Of a stretch of DNA of 64,000 nt, positions 1 through 11,378 are shown piece by piece. The notes below the pieces were generated by a model that did not search any database, was not told where the DNA came from, and saw only the letters and a list, made by a program, of their open reading frames with translations. The DNA is from Prosopocoilus inquinatus. Lineage: Eukaryota; Arthropoda; Insecta; Coleoptera; Lucanidae. The DNA lies in the NCBI GenBank assembly GCA_036172665.1, contig CM069870.1:23968001-24032000 (forward strand), read 5' to 3'. The translations under genes and the position numbers were made by a program. Each line of letters starts with the position of its first letter. Positions within the stretch are counted from its first letter, which is position 1.

Positions 1-490
1 TAACTTATCTTCTTCGCTGACGGAAAGAATGCACATTGCACGTATGCACGTAGGATAAATGATTATTACTTAACAGTTTTTTTGAAGATGCAAAACGAAA
101 AAAAAAATAATCATGGTAGTAGTCGTAGGTAATGTTGCATTAGTAGGAAATGTGTTGTTGGCCTTAAGGGATCGAGGAGAGTCCGTCCGCCGTGTTCTCA
201 AGAGAGAGCTTCCACAGAATTTCAAACCAGAATGCAAACATGGAAATAACATCGCCAAGTCGTTAACTAATAGCAGCAGATAACTATTAAATAACTTGGA
301 TGTAACGGTGAAATAACTTGTAGGAACCTTTTTGTAATTATTCTTTTATTTAGGTATGCGTTTAAACCATGGCCAGCAGATGGTTCGGTCCACGTAAGTA
401 TAATATCTACGTTTTCAGTTTAAGCACCAATTAATAAAGTACCATAAATTTAACACTGAACAAAATTAGATCGCGCTAACGCCTGCATGC
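1..490. other. Unassigned AT-rich sequence
   Basis: I see no gene, repeat unit or RNA signature here. The reading frames are short and lack a recognisable domain. The stretch ends at the TTA duplication that borders the next MITE. Confidence 0.5.
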
Positions 491-510
491 AATTAGGCCT
501 CGTTCGCACG

Positions 511-1232
511 CAGGGCCCCCGTAACCATGTGTGCAAAGCGTGCAGTGCACGCGGGGGCCATCTTCAAGGGGCGGCAATTAGCGTATTGGTCACTAGACAG
601 GTTCTGTCATTTTCTTCGCAAAACAAAAATTAATGGGTATCTGGTAAAAATTATTCGAAAAACTATCCACGAGTCTGAACTGTTTTGATGAAGCCGTAAA
701 CCTCACGGCGAAACGTCGACTAAAATAGAACAGTTAACTGCAGCAATTAAAAGTAGAAACATTTTTTCATAAAAAGTTTAATGTACTTAGTAAAAAAAAA
801 TTATATAAGCTGTTACGATTTGGTTAAAAAAAAAACAAATTACATTTTACTTTTTAAGTTTTTAGAAATTTAAGTTCATTTTGCTTTTGTGATTTTGTTT
901 CTCTTTTTCTAATATTATTAACAAGCGGGCTTCATCTACTTGCATTCTGGAGGGGTCTGAATAGAGGCCTCCTTAGTCAGATGAGAAGAAAGCACTTCGT
1001 TTTTGAGGGCTCGCAGCAGCTAGGAATTTGAAAAAAGTGAAGGAAAATGTTTAAAAGAATGAAGGAAAATGTTTAACAAAAATTCTGTTTAAAATTTTCT
1101 TAATTTTTCTGTTTTTCCATTTCTTTGTTTCTTTTAATTTCTTTAAATAATTTTGATAATTTTAATAATCTGTCAGAGGGCGCCAAAATATGGAGTCGCA
1201 CGCGATCGGATTTTGACCTTGCGGGGGCCCTG
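511..1232 (+). mobile_element. Non-autonomous hAT-type element, copy 1 (722 bp)
   Basis: The ends are inverted: CAGGGCCCCCGTAAC on the left and GCGGGGGCCCTG on the right. They are flanked by a perfect 8 bp duplication TTCGCACG (503-510 and 1233-1240). An 8 bp duplication and CAGGG ends are hallmarks of the hAT superfamily. There is no transposase frame. The interior carries a hammerhead-like motif near 674-733 and AAGGAAAATGTTT repeats near 1035-1080. A longer second copy lies at 10617-11803. Confidence 0.85.
674..733 (+). ncRNA. Hammerhead-ribozyme-like motif in hAT-type copy 1
   Basis: The order is TTGATGA (core box, canonical CUGANGA with C3 changed to U), one extra A, stem II GCCGT/ACGGC with a short loop, then GAAAC and GTC. 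The complementary arms AACTGTT and AACAGTT flank the core. The C3 change suggests this copy is inactive. The duplicated copy at 11325 keeps the C at that position but has other changes, so a canonical ancestor is plausible. The call rests on motif reading only. Confidence 0.5.
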
Positions 1233-1436
1233 TTCGCACGGGCGTTTTCTAAAACGTTCAAGCGCCCGCTTTTTCCAACGCCCTAAATAGTAGAACATAT
1301 GAGATTTAATAGTCATGTTCACATTGAAAAGAGTGCTTTAGTGCGAACAGATATATTTAAACCGATAAGTTCTATTCACAACGTTAAAAAAAGCGAGCGC
1401 TCGAACGTTTTAGAAACCACTCGTGTGAACTCCGCC

Positions 1437-1880
1437 TTAATGATCATAAGCGGTTGAGCTCACCAGTGACGTAACCGCCGGGTTGCAAAATCTTTACTAT
1501 CCACTTTACTTTTAGTAGGTAGTAAAAAGTGTCGTGTAACTATTTTATAAAAACTCAAAACAAAAGAGAACAAAATTAAAGAAGAAAAAAACTAACTTCG
1601 TTTCTTCAGCTTCTTACATTACTTGCTAATTAAATCCAAAGGTGCTTTTTGGATTATCGTATTTCAAAAAGTACCAAGATTTGTAAAAATTTCAGGTTAT
1701 AAAAGCCCCCCCCCCCGCCCCTGTAAACTAGCGCTAAGCAGACTACGCTTCGATTGCTTCTCAAACAGTTTCTTGAAGAAATTTGTTTTCATCTGTTTTG
1801 AAACTGCCTTTCGGCCTTTAAAGAGAACAAAATTTCTGTTCAACTTTTATATTTCTTGAATTTTCTAAGCATTTTTCAAT
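1437..1880. other. Unassigned AT-rich sequence with a C-run
   Basis: No gene or repeat is recognised. A C homopolymer of about 11 bases lies near 1706-1716. Short open frames here have no domain signature. Confidence 0.4.
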
Positions 1881-2290
1881 TGCTTCCCCATAAATAATGA
1901 CTCGTGATAATAGATGGCACCACAAATGTTTTTCTTTTATTCAAAGTTGTTTTGAGAACATTGGTCTTGAATGTTCTTAGATTTTTCCGTTGTTTTCCGC
2001 ATGTACGTAAGTAAAGAGTACGACGTTTTGATTCAGGATAAAGATGGCGCTACAAGTGCTTGCAAATTCTTTCGCTTTAAATATTTACGTATAAAATATT
2101 ATTTGTTCTAAATAGTTTTCTGGACATTGTTTCTGAACGTTCCTAATGTTTTTCAGTCGTTTCGGAATCTCTTCGCATGGCAAATTACAAATTTACGGCT
2201 CGGATTAACAGATGGCGCTGCAAACGTCGTTCTTTCGTTTAAGAAGTAGTTTTCTTATCGCGTTTCAGTTGTTTTGAAATTGTTTTCCGG
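1880..2290 (-). repeat. Degenerate tandem satellite, minus orientation of the 30 kb array
   Basis: Three diverged units are marked by AGATGGCRCYRCAAR near 1912, 2043 and 2210. The most similar unit (2178-2245) contains ATTACAAATTTACGGCTCGG next to the AGATGGCGCTGCAA box. That is the reverse complement of the unit repeated at 30170-31090. Spacing here is about 131 and 167 bp, against about 160 bp there. Confidence 0.6.
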
Positions 2291-3499
2291 CAATGATGTG
2301 TCCGAAAATTAAATTCTCTTAGTTTCTCTTCTTTCTTTTCCTGTTTGCATTACCTGTAGCAAGCCGATTAAAATATTTGAAAGTTGGTCATGTGACGCTG
2401 TGATTATTGTTCTTTCTTTAATAAAAAATTGTAAAAAAATAGAAAAAGTAAATTTTATTCAATTCAAAATTAAAAGTTTCTTCGTCTTCGATTCTTATTG
2501 AAGTATTTTATATTCTTTGCCATCTAAATGAAGCACGATTACTTAAGCTTGACCTTGGTTCATCTTCCAACTTAGAAAGTGAAAATGTCAAATCTTTCTT
2601 TACTCAGGCCGCCTGGAAATCGTAATTGATTTAATAGGCCACAATAAGATCGATAGAAAAAGGCAGTAATGGAAGAGTATTTTGCTTTCTCATAAAAATT
2701 TTTATTCTTGAGTCTGAACAGGCGCCTATGACACTTCGATATCAGGTTGCTTTGGAATCCCTGCAACCCCTAAAGTTACGCCACTGGAGCTCATGAACTC
2801 TCATAATATCATCGATACCCGTCAAAAAATTTTTAATTAAAACTTCATGCTTATTTAATACTTTTAACAAGATTATAATCGGAAGTTAAAAATTTTTTCA
2901 TACGTATATGCATAAACTTAAGTCGTGTGAGGTGTTAACGAACTTCCCATAATGAAAGTGCATTTTTAATGGTGACTCAAAAGGAAGGGCCTGCGCTCAA
3001 ACCGGTATCAATTCTTTGCATTTTTCCTTTTTGCCTCCTTTCGACGAAGAGGAAAGAAAAAAAGCACCATGAGTTACAACCATTCACATATTTCCACACT
3101 ATAAGAAAGGACAGGACACTCGATAGATTTAATTCCCAAGAGTGCCTGTAATTATATTTATTGCTATTGTTGTTGTTGTTGGACTTTATTGCTCGTGTAT
3201 GGCGTGTACTTATGATAAATTTTCACGGAAATGACGCTCGCCGGCCACCGACAATAATTAATTAAAAAATGCAAAACACTGAATTAAACTTGTTTGGAAC
3301 TGCTGAGAAATAATTTTTTTTAGTTGTTGTTTAAAAATGTAATTGTAATAAAAGAATAACACCCCCGATCATTTCGATTTAAACAAAACAAAATTGAAAG
3401 ATCTGTGGCGAAACCAAAGAAGCAAAACTCAAAATTCGAAATACATAGACGGAAATTCTATTTTTTATTTATAATGTGCTAGGTGTTAATTAGAGCTTT
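2291..3499. other. Unassigned sequence
   Basis: No gene is recognised. A small inverted repeat near 2824-2900 (AAAAATTTTTAATTAAAACTTC-like arms) can form a hairpin. A short TTG/TTGTTG run lies near 3160-3180. Open frames are under 70 codons and carry no recognisable domain. Confidence 0.4.
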
Positions 3500-3544
3500 A
3501 GCTTTGGCGACATGTGCATAAGGAGTGCAGGCAGAAATATGCGT

Positions 3545-3625
3545 AGTTATATGCGGAATCCCCTAGCTCAGATGGAGACGAGGGTGGGTCGGACTTCGGC
3601 GAGAATTTATCGGACAGGTTGGGTC
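3545..3625 (+). repeat. Short dispersed repeat with a box-A-like TAGCTCAG core
   Basis: CCTAGCTCAGATGGAGACG followed by GGGTGGGTCGGACTTC resembles sequences near 46187, 56757, 57742 and 59247. TAGCTCAGTGG in the 56.8 kb copy fits the RNA polymerase III box A consensus of tRNA genes. No convincing box B (GGTTCGA) follows, so a tRNA-derived SINE head is only a possibility. Confidence 0.3.
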
Positions 3626-3889
3626 GCAGGGCCGCCTCTGACGACAACTTCATTTATCCAACAATACGTTTACATCGTTGCATGGCGTTTTCCGAGAGCT
3701 TTATTATATTTAAATGTAATATTTAAAATCGCGTCGCAACAATTTTTCCAACCGCCCCATCGGGATGAGATTCGGTATGAATTTGGGATACTAAGCTGAA
3801 AGTTTTTACAAACTTATAAAACGATCCAGCCGTTAGAACAAATGGTCACCAAAATTAAATAACGGCGCTACGTACCCAGCCTTCGTTTC

Positions 3890-3970
3890 ATTAAAAAAAT
3901 TTCTTGCAAATCGTTTTTGATTGCGGTGGAATCCTGTGTATAGCTGTTTCAGCTCTATTCGAGTTGCCTT
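3890..3970 (+). repeat. Fragment of the repeat that forms a hairpin at 23.4-23.7 kb
   Basis: TTGCAAATCGTTTTTGATTG followed by a GTGGAATCC and GCTGTTTCAGC context matches both arms of the palindrome at 23432-23653. Only one arm is visible here. Confidence 0.45.
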
Positions 3971-4059
3971 GTATGGAATGAAAGGTGGTGTTATTAAAAT
4001 GGAGAACTGGATTTCCAGTGTTAGTTTTAATTTACGACGCTTTAATCTATTCATATAAG

Positions 4060-4860
4060 AGGCACCGGGCCGGGCCCATTTAAAAAAGACAGAAATTGGT
4101 TTAGAAATTCTTTTCTCATATAATTACTTAGGTTCTTTACCTTAGTTTGATTTTCCAGGGGTGCGTGATCTTGGCTCAAAAACTGTACAAACTTCCTCAC
4201 TTTAAACATTGTTAATTGAAGATAATAAAAATCAACTTCCTACTTGATATATAGTGGAATTCTACAAAAGAGAACCTGTGCTGTTTTGCTGTAGAAAGCA
4301 GAAAGTGGGGCCAACTACGTAGGGTAGACAAACTTGGTCATTCTTCAAAGAATTGAACAAACCCTTGGCACACAAACACAGGACGGTACCGGAACTGCAT
4401 GTCTGACCTTTATTAGGTCCAAGGAACGACGCAGAGTGGTCCAGAATGGAATTTTAGCGCGACAAAATTATGTTTTTATATCTAAGTTTCCAAAATGATG
4501 AAAATAAGAAAACAGTATCTTTTTAACTACATTCTCTTTAGAAATCGTATGATAGTATCACAATACAACTAATTCTATAAAGATTTTTGCCCAATTTTTG
4601 AAGAATTTTTTTTCTTGTTTTGATTTCTACTGTCACCTGCCAAACGTTGTCCAGGTTTTTTTATTAACACCCTGTAGAAAAATTTAGGTTTTCTTGTGAG
4701 GTAACATAATCGCCCTAAAATTAGGTAAAAATCCTCAGAAACCTGCACTGCTATTAAAAAGAAAGAAGTTCAAAAGAGTTTGTAAGAACGCACTAAAATG
4801 GTAATAATTAAGATTTTCATATTTGTCCTATTGCAGTCAATAGAAGTGATCTAGAGTTCG
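4060..4860. other. Unassigned sequence with one CACCCTG terminus
   Basis: No gene is recognised. CACCCTGTA at 4668-4676 matches the right end of the CAGGGTG element group, but I could not find a paired left end. Confidence 0.35.
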
Positions 4861-4879
4861 GAGTCTTTTTATTTTTAAA

Positions 4880-5404
4880 ATTAATAAATTCTGTTTTCAT
4901 TTTTACTTACGTGTGGTATAGGTACTATGCCCGCCAAAAAATCTGGGACATGCAGTATGTCCTACTGTAAATATAACGACGTGTTTTTACATTACCATAG
5001 AAACAAGCTCCAAATAACAAGCCAAATGGCTTAAAGCTGCATTCAAACTAATAAAATAAGTGAAAAATACATGCAGAGAGTTGTTAGAGACTTTTTTGGC
5101 GGTACATGATTTAAAATTAGTTACAATTGAATTGTTTCGTATGACACAACCAATAACATATCCTGTACATTATAGTTTATTTTGATTCGCCTTTAAAAGT
5201 AAAAAAATCTTTTGGTGTTTTCCACACTAGATGTTTATCAAAATTTGGTATATAAATTTTATATTATACAAAACACCCTGTGCAATTGTAACTAATTTTT
5301 AAATCATGCAGATATGTATATCACACGCAAGTATAGCAAAAACAGATTTTAAAAATCTGCATTAACAAAGACATTATCTATGGAATACGGAGTATTGGCT
5401 CACC
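4880..5404. repeat. Degenerate copy of the foldback family of 10.2-13.6 kb
   Basis: The right part (about 5265-5400) repeats the arms of the large foldback element. It has AATTGTAACTAATTTTTAAATC, then AACAGATTTTAAAAATCTGC, then an ATACGGAGTATTGGCTCACC end with CACCCTGTA. The left part near 4885-4925 (TTCTGTTTTCAT, TTACTTACGTGTGGTATAG) is the inverted counterpart. The interior is shortened and diverged. Confidence 0.5.
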
Positions 5405-5409
5405 CTGTA

Positions 5410-7270
5410 TATGCACTAAAAAGTAATTAAATAAAAACTATTAATTTAGTTTATTAACATAAAATACGAATTGTTTTGAAAAATCTTAAATTGATCAAGA
5501 AATTTGAATTATTTCACTAAAATTCGAGAGTCCTCTTCAGAGTATGACACCAGCCTTCCGGAGGAAACACGAAGCGTGAACGGTGTTCGATATTTCGCTT
5601 CGAGTAGATAAACTTCCTTGTCGGGACGATCGTGTTTGATACCCAGTGATTTATCAGATCAGGAAGTGTAATAGTACTGTAATCGGAAACGGGATACGAC
5701 TTGTAGGTTAACACCTTTTATTAGCTTCTGGACGAGCAAATTCGAATCGGTGTTCCCCTTACTAGAAAAACTTTTACACTGAAACGAGGGCTAAATAAAC
5801 GTGCGGAGTGGAGAAGAGCTGCCATTTGTCTAACAGAAATATTTACCACAAATACAAGCGACTTCGACCGTAACAGCGCTGAAGGTGGCAACACTGAAGA
5901 TGAAACGTGGCCGCGCGTTAAACAAAAAATTTACAAAGACGTTTTGGTCGAAAACTCGATGACGTGAGTAAAATGGAGAGTGTAACTCGCTCAGTAGTAG
6001 CAGCAAATAAGTTAGAAGTCAACTTAAGTAATCAAGGAGCGACAGGTTTCAAAAAATCAAAAATTCTAGTCGATTGTAGCAGCAAAAAAAAAAATAGGAG
6101 AGAAATGGACGGGTTTAGGTGACTTAGCGCGACCAGTGTCATGGAACTGAAACAATCCGGGCCCGTAACACTATTTAAACCGGTTTATTTGCAAACATAC
6201 ATAAAAAATTGTTGATGCATGCTTGTTTAACTAGGTCCCGTTATAATTTTGAAATAATAACACCCACTGTACGATACTGATTATTGCAAAACATTCCTTC
6301 CTAATAGTTTCATAATCCCCGCGACGTCTTTTTGCTGAACACGGGTATAAAAACTTTTAATCCAAGAATTAAACGTTTTTAATTTCGAAGCAAAAGCCAA
6401 ACGGAAATTAATACTTAAAAATCAAAGGAAAATATTAATTAGAATTTTATATGCACATTATTGTTATTGTTATTACTTCATTGAGTAAGAGCTTAATAAA
6501 ATAATTTTCCAACAAAATAATTAAAAGGTGATTTTTAAACGATTACAGAAGATAATTATGTGCGAGAAGTTTTAAAGTTCAATAAAAATTTAAAAAAATG
6601 TATCCAACGCAGAGGTACACTAAGAATAAATAATAATGTCTATCTACTAAAAAAAAAATCTAATCCCTTCCATCGGATCAATTTATTTAATAAGCGACGC
6701 ATTGATTGTTTTATAACAAGCATTCGGCTTAGTTTATTAAAAATGTATGATTCTCTTTACGTGGAATGCATACTGACGTGAGCAACGGCGAATTTTTAAA
6801 TTTTACAACAGTTCCGGGAATTTCCGTTCGAAACGCGCAGCGCTGGCCGCATTCGTACTTCTTCTTCTTCTTCGAAATCCTGCACCGCAAAAACGCATCA
6901 GCTTTTATAATTAAAATGAAAATCTCGCCGGTGCAAACTGAAACCCTGTGCAAATTACCGTTTTTACAGGCGGGCTAATTGCACGAAACGAGACGTCCGA
7001 CGGCGCGGCGTACGTGGAAGATCTGCAGCAACTTCTTAATTCGGCTACACGTGGCCCATACTTAATTGAGTTTCTGGCGAATAAAAACGGACAATGAGCA
7101 GCCACTGAAAACGCACCAATTAGGACGGTTGCTCCGATGTTCTTGAAAATTTCTATTGTCGTCGATCCAGTTTTTGCGCGCACCAGCTTAATGGCATGCT
7201 GTTTGTTGTTGTGCTGGATGTGCCTAACAAATATTTATAAACTTTAATGTGTGTAAATTGCAAACAAAAT
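5410..7270. other. Unassigned, mostly single-copy sequence
   Basis: No gene is recognised. The part 6780-7190 is less AT-rich and contains TAATTGCACG and GCGCGGCG boxes. It shows no similarity to repeats elsewhere in the window, so a conserved regulatory element is possible. Frames of up to 90 codons on both strands overlap each other and have no domain signature. Confidence 0.35.
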
Positions 7271-7277
7271 CGTTTTA

Positions 7278-7500
7278 TGACCACTTGAACCGAGGATTAA
7301 ATAGATTACGCCGCAGTTTTCAAAGCCAATCAATGAGTTTGGGCTTCGGTACGTGGACCGAGGTCGGAAAGGTATGAAGCTATAACTAGACCAATAAGAG
7401 TCTAGTTTTGTAACTATACATACAGTTGCACCGTAGCTAAAACCACCACTTATACCTGGTGTCTCAATAAAAGCGGCGACCGACGATATACCAGGTGTCT
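7278..7500 (+). repeat. Dispersed repeat, copy 1 (partner at 48187-48450)
   Basis: AACCGAGG, CAGTTTTCAAAGCCAATCAA, CCAATAAGAGTCTAGTTTTG and ATACCTGGTGTCTCAATAAA occur in the same order at 48187-48450. In both places it is followed by the end of the same foldback family (CAAACCG, then AATAYCTAC). The similarity is moderate. Confidence 0.6.
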
Positions 7501-7531
7501 CGGTATAGAAAGTGACCGACGAACATCGAGT

Positions 7532-7732
7532 GCGCTATCGGTGGGCGTGTTCATACCCAGAGGAAGGCGAAGTTGACTTTCCTATCTTTTTCACGCATTT
7601 CAGCAATTCCAAACAAGAAATTCGAAATTTTTTGGCTATGATACGGTAGCCACCAAAAAATACCCGCGAAGGTAGCATTTCGTGTACTTACACTGAGGTT
7701 TTTTTATTTGCATACAGTAAAAGAACACCCTG
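7532..7732 (-). repeat. CAGGGTGTTC-type MITE remnant, copy 1
   Basis: This stretch is the reverse complement of 27922-28123: GGTGGGCGTGTTCATACC, GGAAGGCGAAGTTGAC, TACGGTAGCCACCAAAAAAT and CAGTAAAAGAACACCCTGTA are shared. It ends in CACCCTG followed by TA. The opposite end is not clear. Confidence 0.6.
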
Positions 7733-7734
7733 TA

Positions 7735-8741
7735 TAGCAAACCGTAATATCTACATCTCCGGAAGAAAAAAAAATACAGTCAAAGTGACCAAGAAACAAA
7801 CAAGGAAAATGTTTTTAAGTGTCTATATTTGACCACAGTGGTGTGCAATCAATAGGCTCCACAATAAAAATAAATTTTACTAACAAAAGTCACAGAATAA
7901 CCTTCAGCTTTGATAGTGTCATCGGAAAGCCTAATTAATTCTGCACGGCTTTGATTTTAGACTTATTATCGTATCACCATTAAGGGAACAGTTAAATTAT
8001 TTACTATAAAAAATATAACTTGTGTAGTCTTTATCAGAAATTAACGAACTTCGGCTAGATTGCAAGGAAATTTGTTATAAAGTAGTTCGAGGGCGTTATT
8101 TGCAAAAGTAATAGTTTTTCCCAGCTTTCAAAAAAATAAAAATAAAAATAAATGGAATGGTGTGTTTCTTTTGCAGTAATTACAAAATGATGGTGAATAT
8201 TATGGTGGAATCCCGAAGTGACGATCATCTCGAGTTATTTTCAAATTGAAATTTAGAAATGAAAGATCGATAATATTTTGAAAATATTTTAGGTGCAGAC
8301 CTTCAATAATGGTTGATTATAATGTATTATTTCGTAAATATTCAAAGTGCTTCTCGTCATTTAACATTTTACTGTTCATTACTGTTATTTAGTGCCTATG
8401 TTTTTCTCATTTATGTGTTTGTTTCCTATCTTGTTCCTTGTTGTCTTCCTATGCATCTCAAAATGAAAAGTATGGCCTCATTTGATAATAACTCGAGAGT
8501 AAAGAAAAAACAAGTTATCAATTTCGGGCTTTTATCAAAATGTGCTTCTGATTGGATGCTTTGTAATCATCGTTCAAAAGAAATACGCCTGAGAATTTTG
8601 ATGGTAAAATTGATTAATTTTTATTGTTGAACCTATTGATCTCACCCCCTCCGTCAACTCAGACACCTGAAAATATTTCTTTTGAATTTCTTTTGGTCAC
8701 TGACTATATTTTTTTCTCCTGAAGCCATAGGTATTACGGTA
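7735..8741. mobile_element. Foldback element, family A copy 1 (about 1 kb)
   Basis: The left end (GCAAACCGTAATATCTAC, a purine-rich stretch, then AAAATGTTTTTAAGTGTCT) is repeated inverted at 8655-8741, where the minus strand reads TACCGTAATACCTATGGC and then AAATATTTTCAGGTGTCTGA. The interior shares GAAATTAACGAACTTCGGCT and TTATAAAGTAGTTCGAGGGC with family A copy 2 at 52.2-54.0 kb. No transposase is visible. The open frame at 8313-8630 lies wholly in repeat sequence and is not taken as a gene. Confidence 0.6.
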
Positions 8742-9112
8742 AAAAGTCTACTATGCATAATTTTTAAGATAAAATGCACTGAAGATTCAGGTATAAATTG
8801 GTTAAAGGACACTGGTATGGCTGTATTGCGTCACAAGAGCAATGAATTTTTGCGGAGTAGAAAGAGACACTGTCATTTACCTTGAATTACAATTCTAAAA
8901 CCTTTCTGTTTATGGTTCTCTGCGGAAAAAATATATAACATGCAATTCTTTCTTTTGAACGTCGAACTTGTATATAACATAACATTGTGTGTAACATAAG
9001 AAATGAGGTTGATTTTTGGAATGTCTTTGATAAATTTATTTCTTGCAAATTCATACTTGAATGACATTAGTAAATACGCTCCTAACGAGAACACTTATTC
9101 TGAATCACCCTG
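8742..9112 (-). mobile_element. CAGGGTGATTC-type MITE, right part
   Basis: It matches 16680-17109 in order: TATGCATA, GGTATAAATTGGT, TGGAATGTCTYTGATAAATT, CTTGCAAATTCATACTTGAA and finally ACACTTATTCTGAATCACCC. The end CACCCTG is followed by TA (9113-9114). The left end is missing where foldback family A abuts it. Confidence 0.7.
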
Positions 9113-9154
9113 TATATCGCCATTCGCCGCCCTTATTGAGACACTCGGCATATG

Positions 9155-9155
9155 A

Positions 9156-9190
<35 letters not shown>
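9155..9190 (+). repeat. (AAT)n microsatellite
   Basis: About twelve AAT trinucleotides in an uninterrupted run. Confidence 0.95.
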
Positions 9191-9192
<2 letters not shown>

Positions 9193-10205
9193 GTCTTTAT
9201 TGTGCAACAAAAATAAATATATTAAAAAATAAAATTATATTAAAATTATAATTATATAATAATAATTACGATGACCAGACGACTCTTTTATAGAAGTGAA
9301 TGAATACTTTCTCTCTTCAATAAACGACTATTATACGTGGCGATATCATCTCCAAAATTACCTCCTTTCTGTTGCTCATTATGTTCTTGATAAAGAACGC
9401 ATCGCGTCATCAGGGTGGCAGCAGGAATTTCAAAACCGCGCTTTTATACTTCCAGCTATCATGAGTAACGTAGGTGTCTTTCTTTTTTTTTTCTTCTTCT
9501 TCTTCTGCTTCTTTTTGCAAATTGCCAAGAGCTGTTGAGTCACCGCATGCCCCGTCACGAACGGAATTCGGGACTTGGAAATTACTGCACTTAACTATAG
9601 GGTTAAGGCCAGACCTGTTGATCAATTCCGAGGAACCATTCCCGAAACTGCTAATTACAGGTAACATCGATTCAAATTGATGATAAACGGGTCTCATTTT
9701 TTTTTTTTAATTAAACTCTTTCGAAAACGTGCGCGCGCTCTTTTGTTATAAATTTGTTATATATAAAAGTAATAGCCGTAAAATAAAATATTAGCTCTTT
9801 ACGCGTGCGTAAATTAAAGAAGAGGTCGAAAATGTTCTGAATTACGGCGGGGCGCGGCGGCGCGGTACACGGACGGGGGAAGGAACACTTTCGGCGGCGC
9901 ACATGTGGATTTTGTTATTAAGGCCCTCCCTGTAAACTGTTCGCCGACACAAGCAAGTCCTTCTCAGAATTTCAAATTAACACACTGTGTCTCTTCTTCG
10001 GCAGTGCATAAGATATCTAATGACACTGCCAACGTTGAAATGCACTGCTCGTTTTCAGATTATCGGTATCTGGTTGAATTTTTCATTTTTTTATATAATT
10101 TAAGAAAGATACTGCTGCGGTCGGCAGTCGTCAACGAATGACTTTTACAGGATGTCACTCACGTTACACTGGAATAAATAACTTCCACAATTAAAAAATA
10201 ATATA
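9191..10205. other. Unassigned sequence with a GC-rich island
   Basis: No gene is recognised. A polypyrimidine run at 9480-9520 produces the mirrored open frames on both strands. A compact GC-rich island with many CpGs lies at 9842-9905 (GGCGGGGCGCGGCGGCGCGG). It could be a promoter or regulatory element, but nothing else supports that. Confidence 0.35.
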
Positions 10206-10781
10206 CAAGGTGGACCAACAGTGCGTATTCGGTAGATAGCGCCTATATACTGATGCATATTTTTAAAATCTGTTTTCGCTATTACTTACCTGTGGTATAG
10301 ATGCATGATTTAAAATTAGTTACAATTATACAGAGTGTTTCGTGTGGCTGTGCCAGACCAAAGTTGTGTTTTTTTTAATGGAACATACTGTATATTATGG
10401 TTTCTTTCAATTCGTCTTTAAGAGTAGATGAATTTATTATAAGGATATTATGTATCTAAACCTAATAGTTTTTGAGATATTGACATTTAAATATAAAAAA
10501 TGGTATTATTTGATATTTTACAGGTTAGATGTTTATAAAAATTCGGCATTTAAATTTTACGTAACATTACATAACCTCTATGGAACAGAAAACAATTTCC
10601 ATCTCGAACATATTCCCAAGGCTCCCGTAACCATGTGTGCAAAGCGTGCAGTGCACGCGGGCGCCATCTTCAAGGGGCGGCAATTAGCGTTTTGGTCACT
10701 AGACAGGTTCAGGCAATTTTTACGCAAAAAAAGAATTAATGGGTATCTGGTAAAACTTATTCGAAAAAACTATCCACAAGT

Positions 10782-10841
10782 CTGAACTGTTTTGATGAAG
10801 CCGTAAACCTCACGGCGAAACGTCGACTAAAATAGAACAGT
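10782..10841 (+). ncRNA. Hammerhead-ribozyme-like motif in hAT-type copy 2
   Basis: Its sequence is essentially identical to the motif at 674-733: TTGATGA, extra A, stem GCCGT/ACGGC, GAAAC, GTC, with AACTGTT and AACAGTT flanks. It has the same C3-to-U change, so activity is doubtful. Confidence 0.5.
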
Positions 10842-11324
10842 TAACTGCAGCAATGAAAAGTAGAAAAATTTTTTCATAAAAAGTTTAATGTACTTAGTAA
10901 AAAAAATTATGTAAGCTGTTACGATTTGGTTAAAAAGAAACAAATTACATTTTACTTCTTAAGTTTTTAGAAATTTAAGTTCATTTTGCTTTTGTGATTT
11001 TGTTTTTCTTTTTCTAATATTATTAACAAGCGGGCTTCACCTACTTGCATTCTGGAGGGGTCTGAATAGAGGCCCCCTTAGTCAGATGAAAGAAGCATTT
11101 TGTTTTTGAGGGCTCGCAGCAGTTAGGAACTTGAAAGAAGCGAAGGAGAATGTTTACAAAATGAAGGAAAATGTTTTCAGAATGAAGGAAAATGTTTTCA
11201 AAATGAAGGAAAATGTTTGAAAAATGAATGAAAATCTTTAACAAAAATTCCCTAATATTTAATTTTTTTTAATTTTTCTGTTTTTTCCATTTTTTGTTTC
11301 TTTTAATTTTTTTAAATTAGTGGG

Positions 11325-11378
11325 AGTTCTGGTGAAGCCGCCAGCCTCAGGCAAAACAACGGCTAAAATAACAGAGTT
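11325..11378 (+). ncRNA. Degenerate third hammerhead-like motif
   Basis: This is the internally duplicated copy. It reads CTGGTGA (keeping the canonical C3 but changing A6), stem GCC/GGC, then AAAACAACGGC in place of GAAACGTC. It is certainly decayed, but it supplies the base that the other two copies lack. Confidence 0.4.

Larger units (their letters stand above)
496..1436. mobile_element. MITE with inverted ends, split by a hAT-type element
   Basis: The left end (GGCCTCGTTCGCACG, continuing at 1241 with GGCGTTTTCTAAAACG) is inverted and imperfectly repeated at 1376-1436, where the minus strand reads GGCGGAGTTCACACGAG and then TTTCTAAAACGTTCGAGCGC. TTA lies on both sides (493-495 and 1437-1439). 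Without the nested insertion the element would be about 210 bp. A TTA duplication is known for PIF/Harbinger-like MITEs, but no transposase is present, so the class is inferred. Confidence 0.65.

Noticed and set aside
9480..9530. Mirror open frames on both strands
   Set aside because: They are produced by a polypyrimidine run (F/S against E/K codons).
10450..10785. 111-codon plus-strand open frame
   Set aside because: It runs across the junction between the foldback arm and the nested hAT-type element, so it cannot be an ancestral gene.
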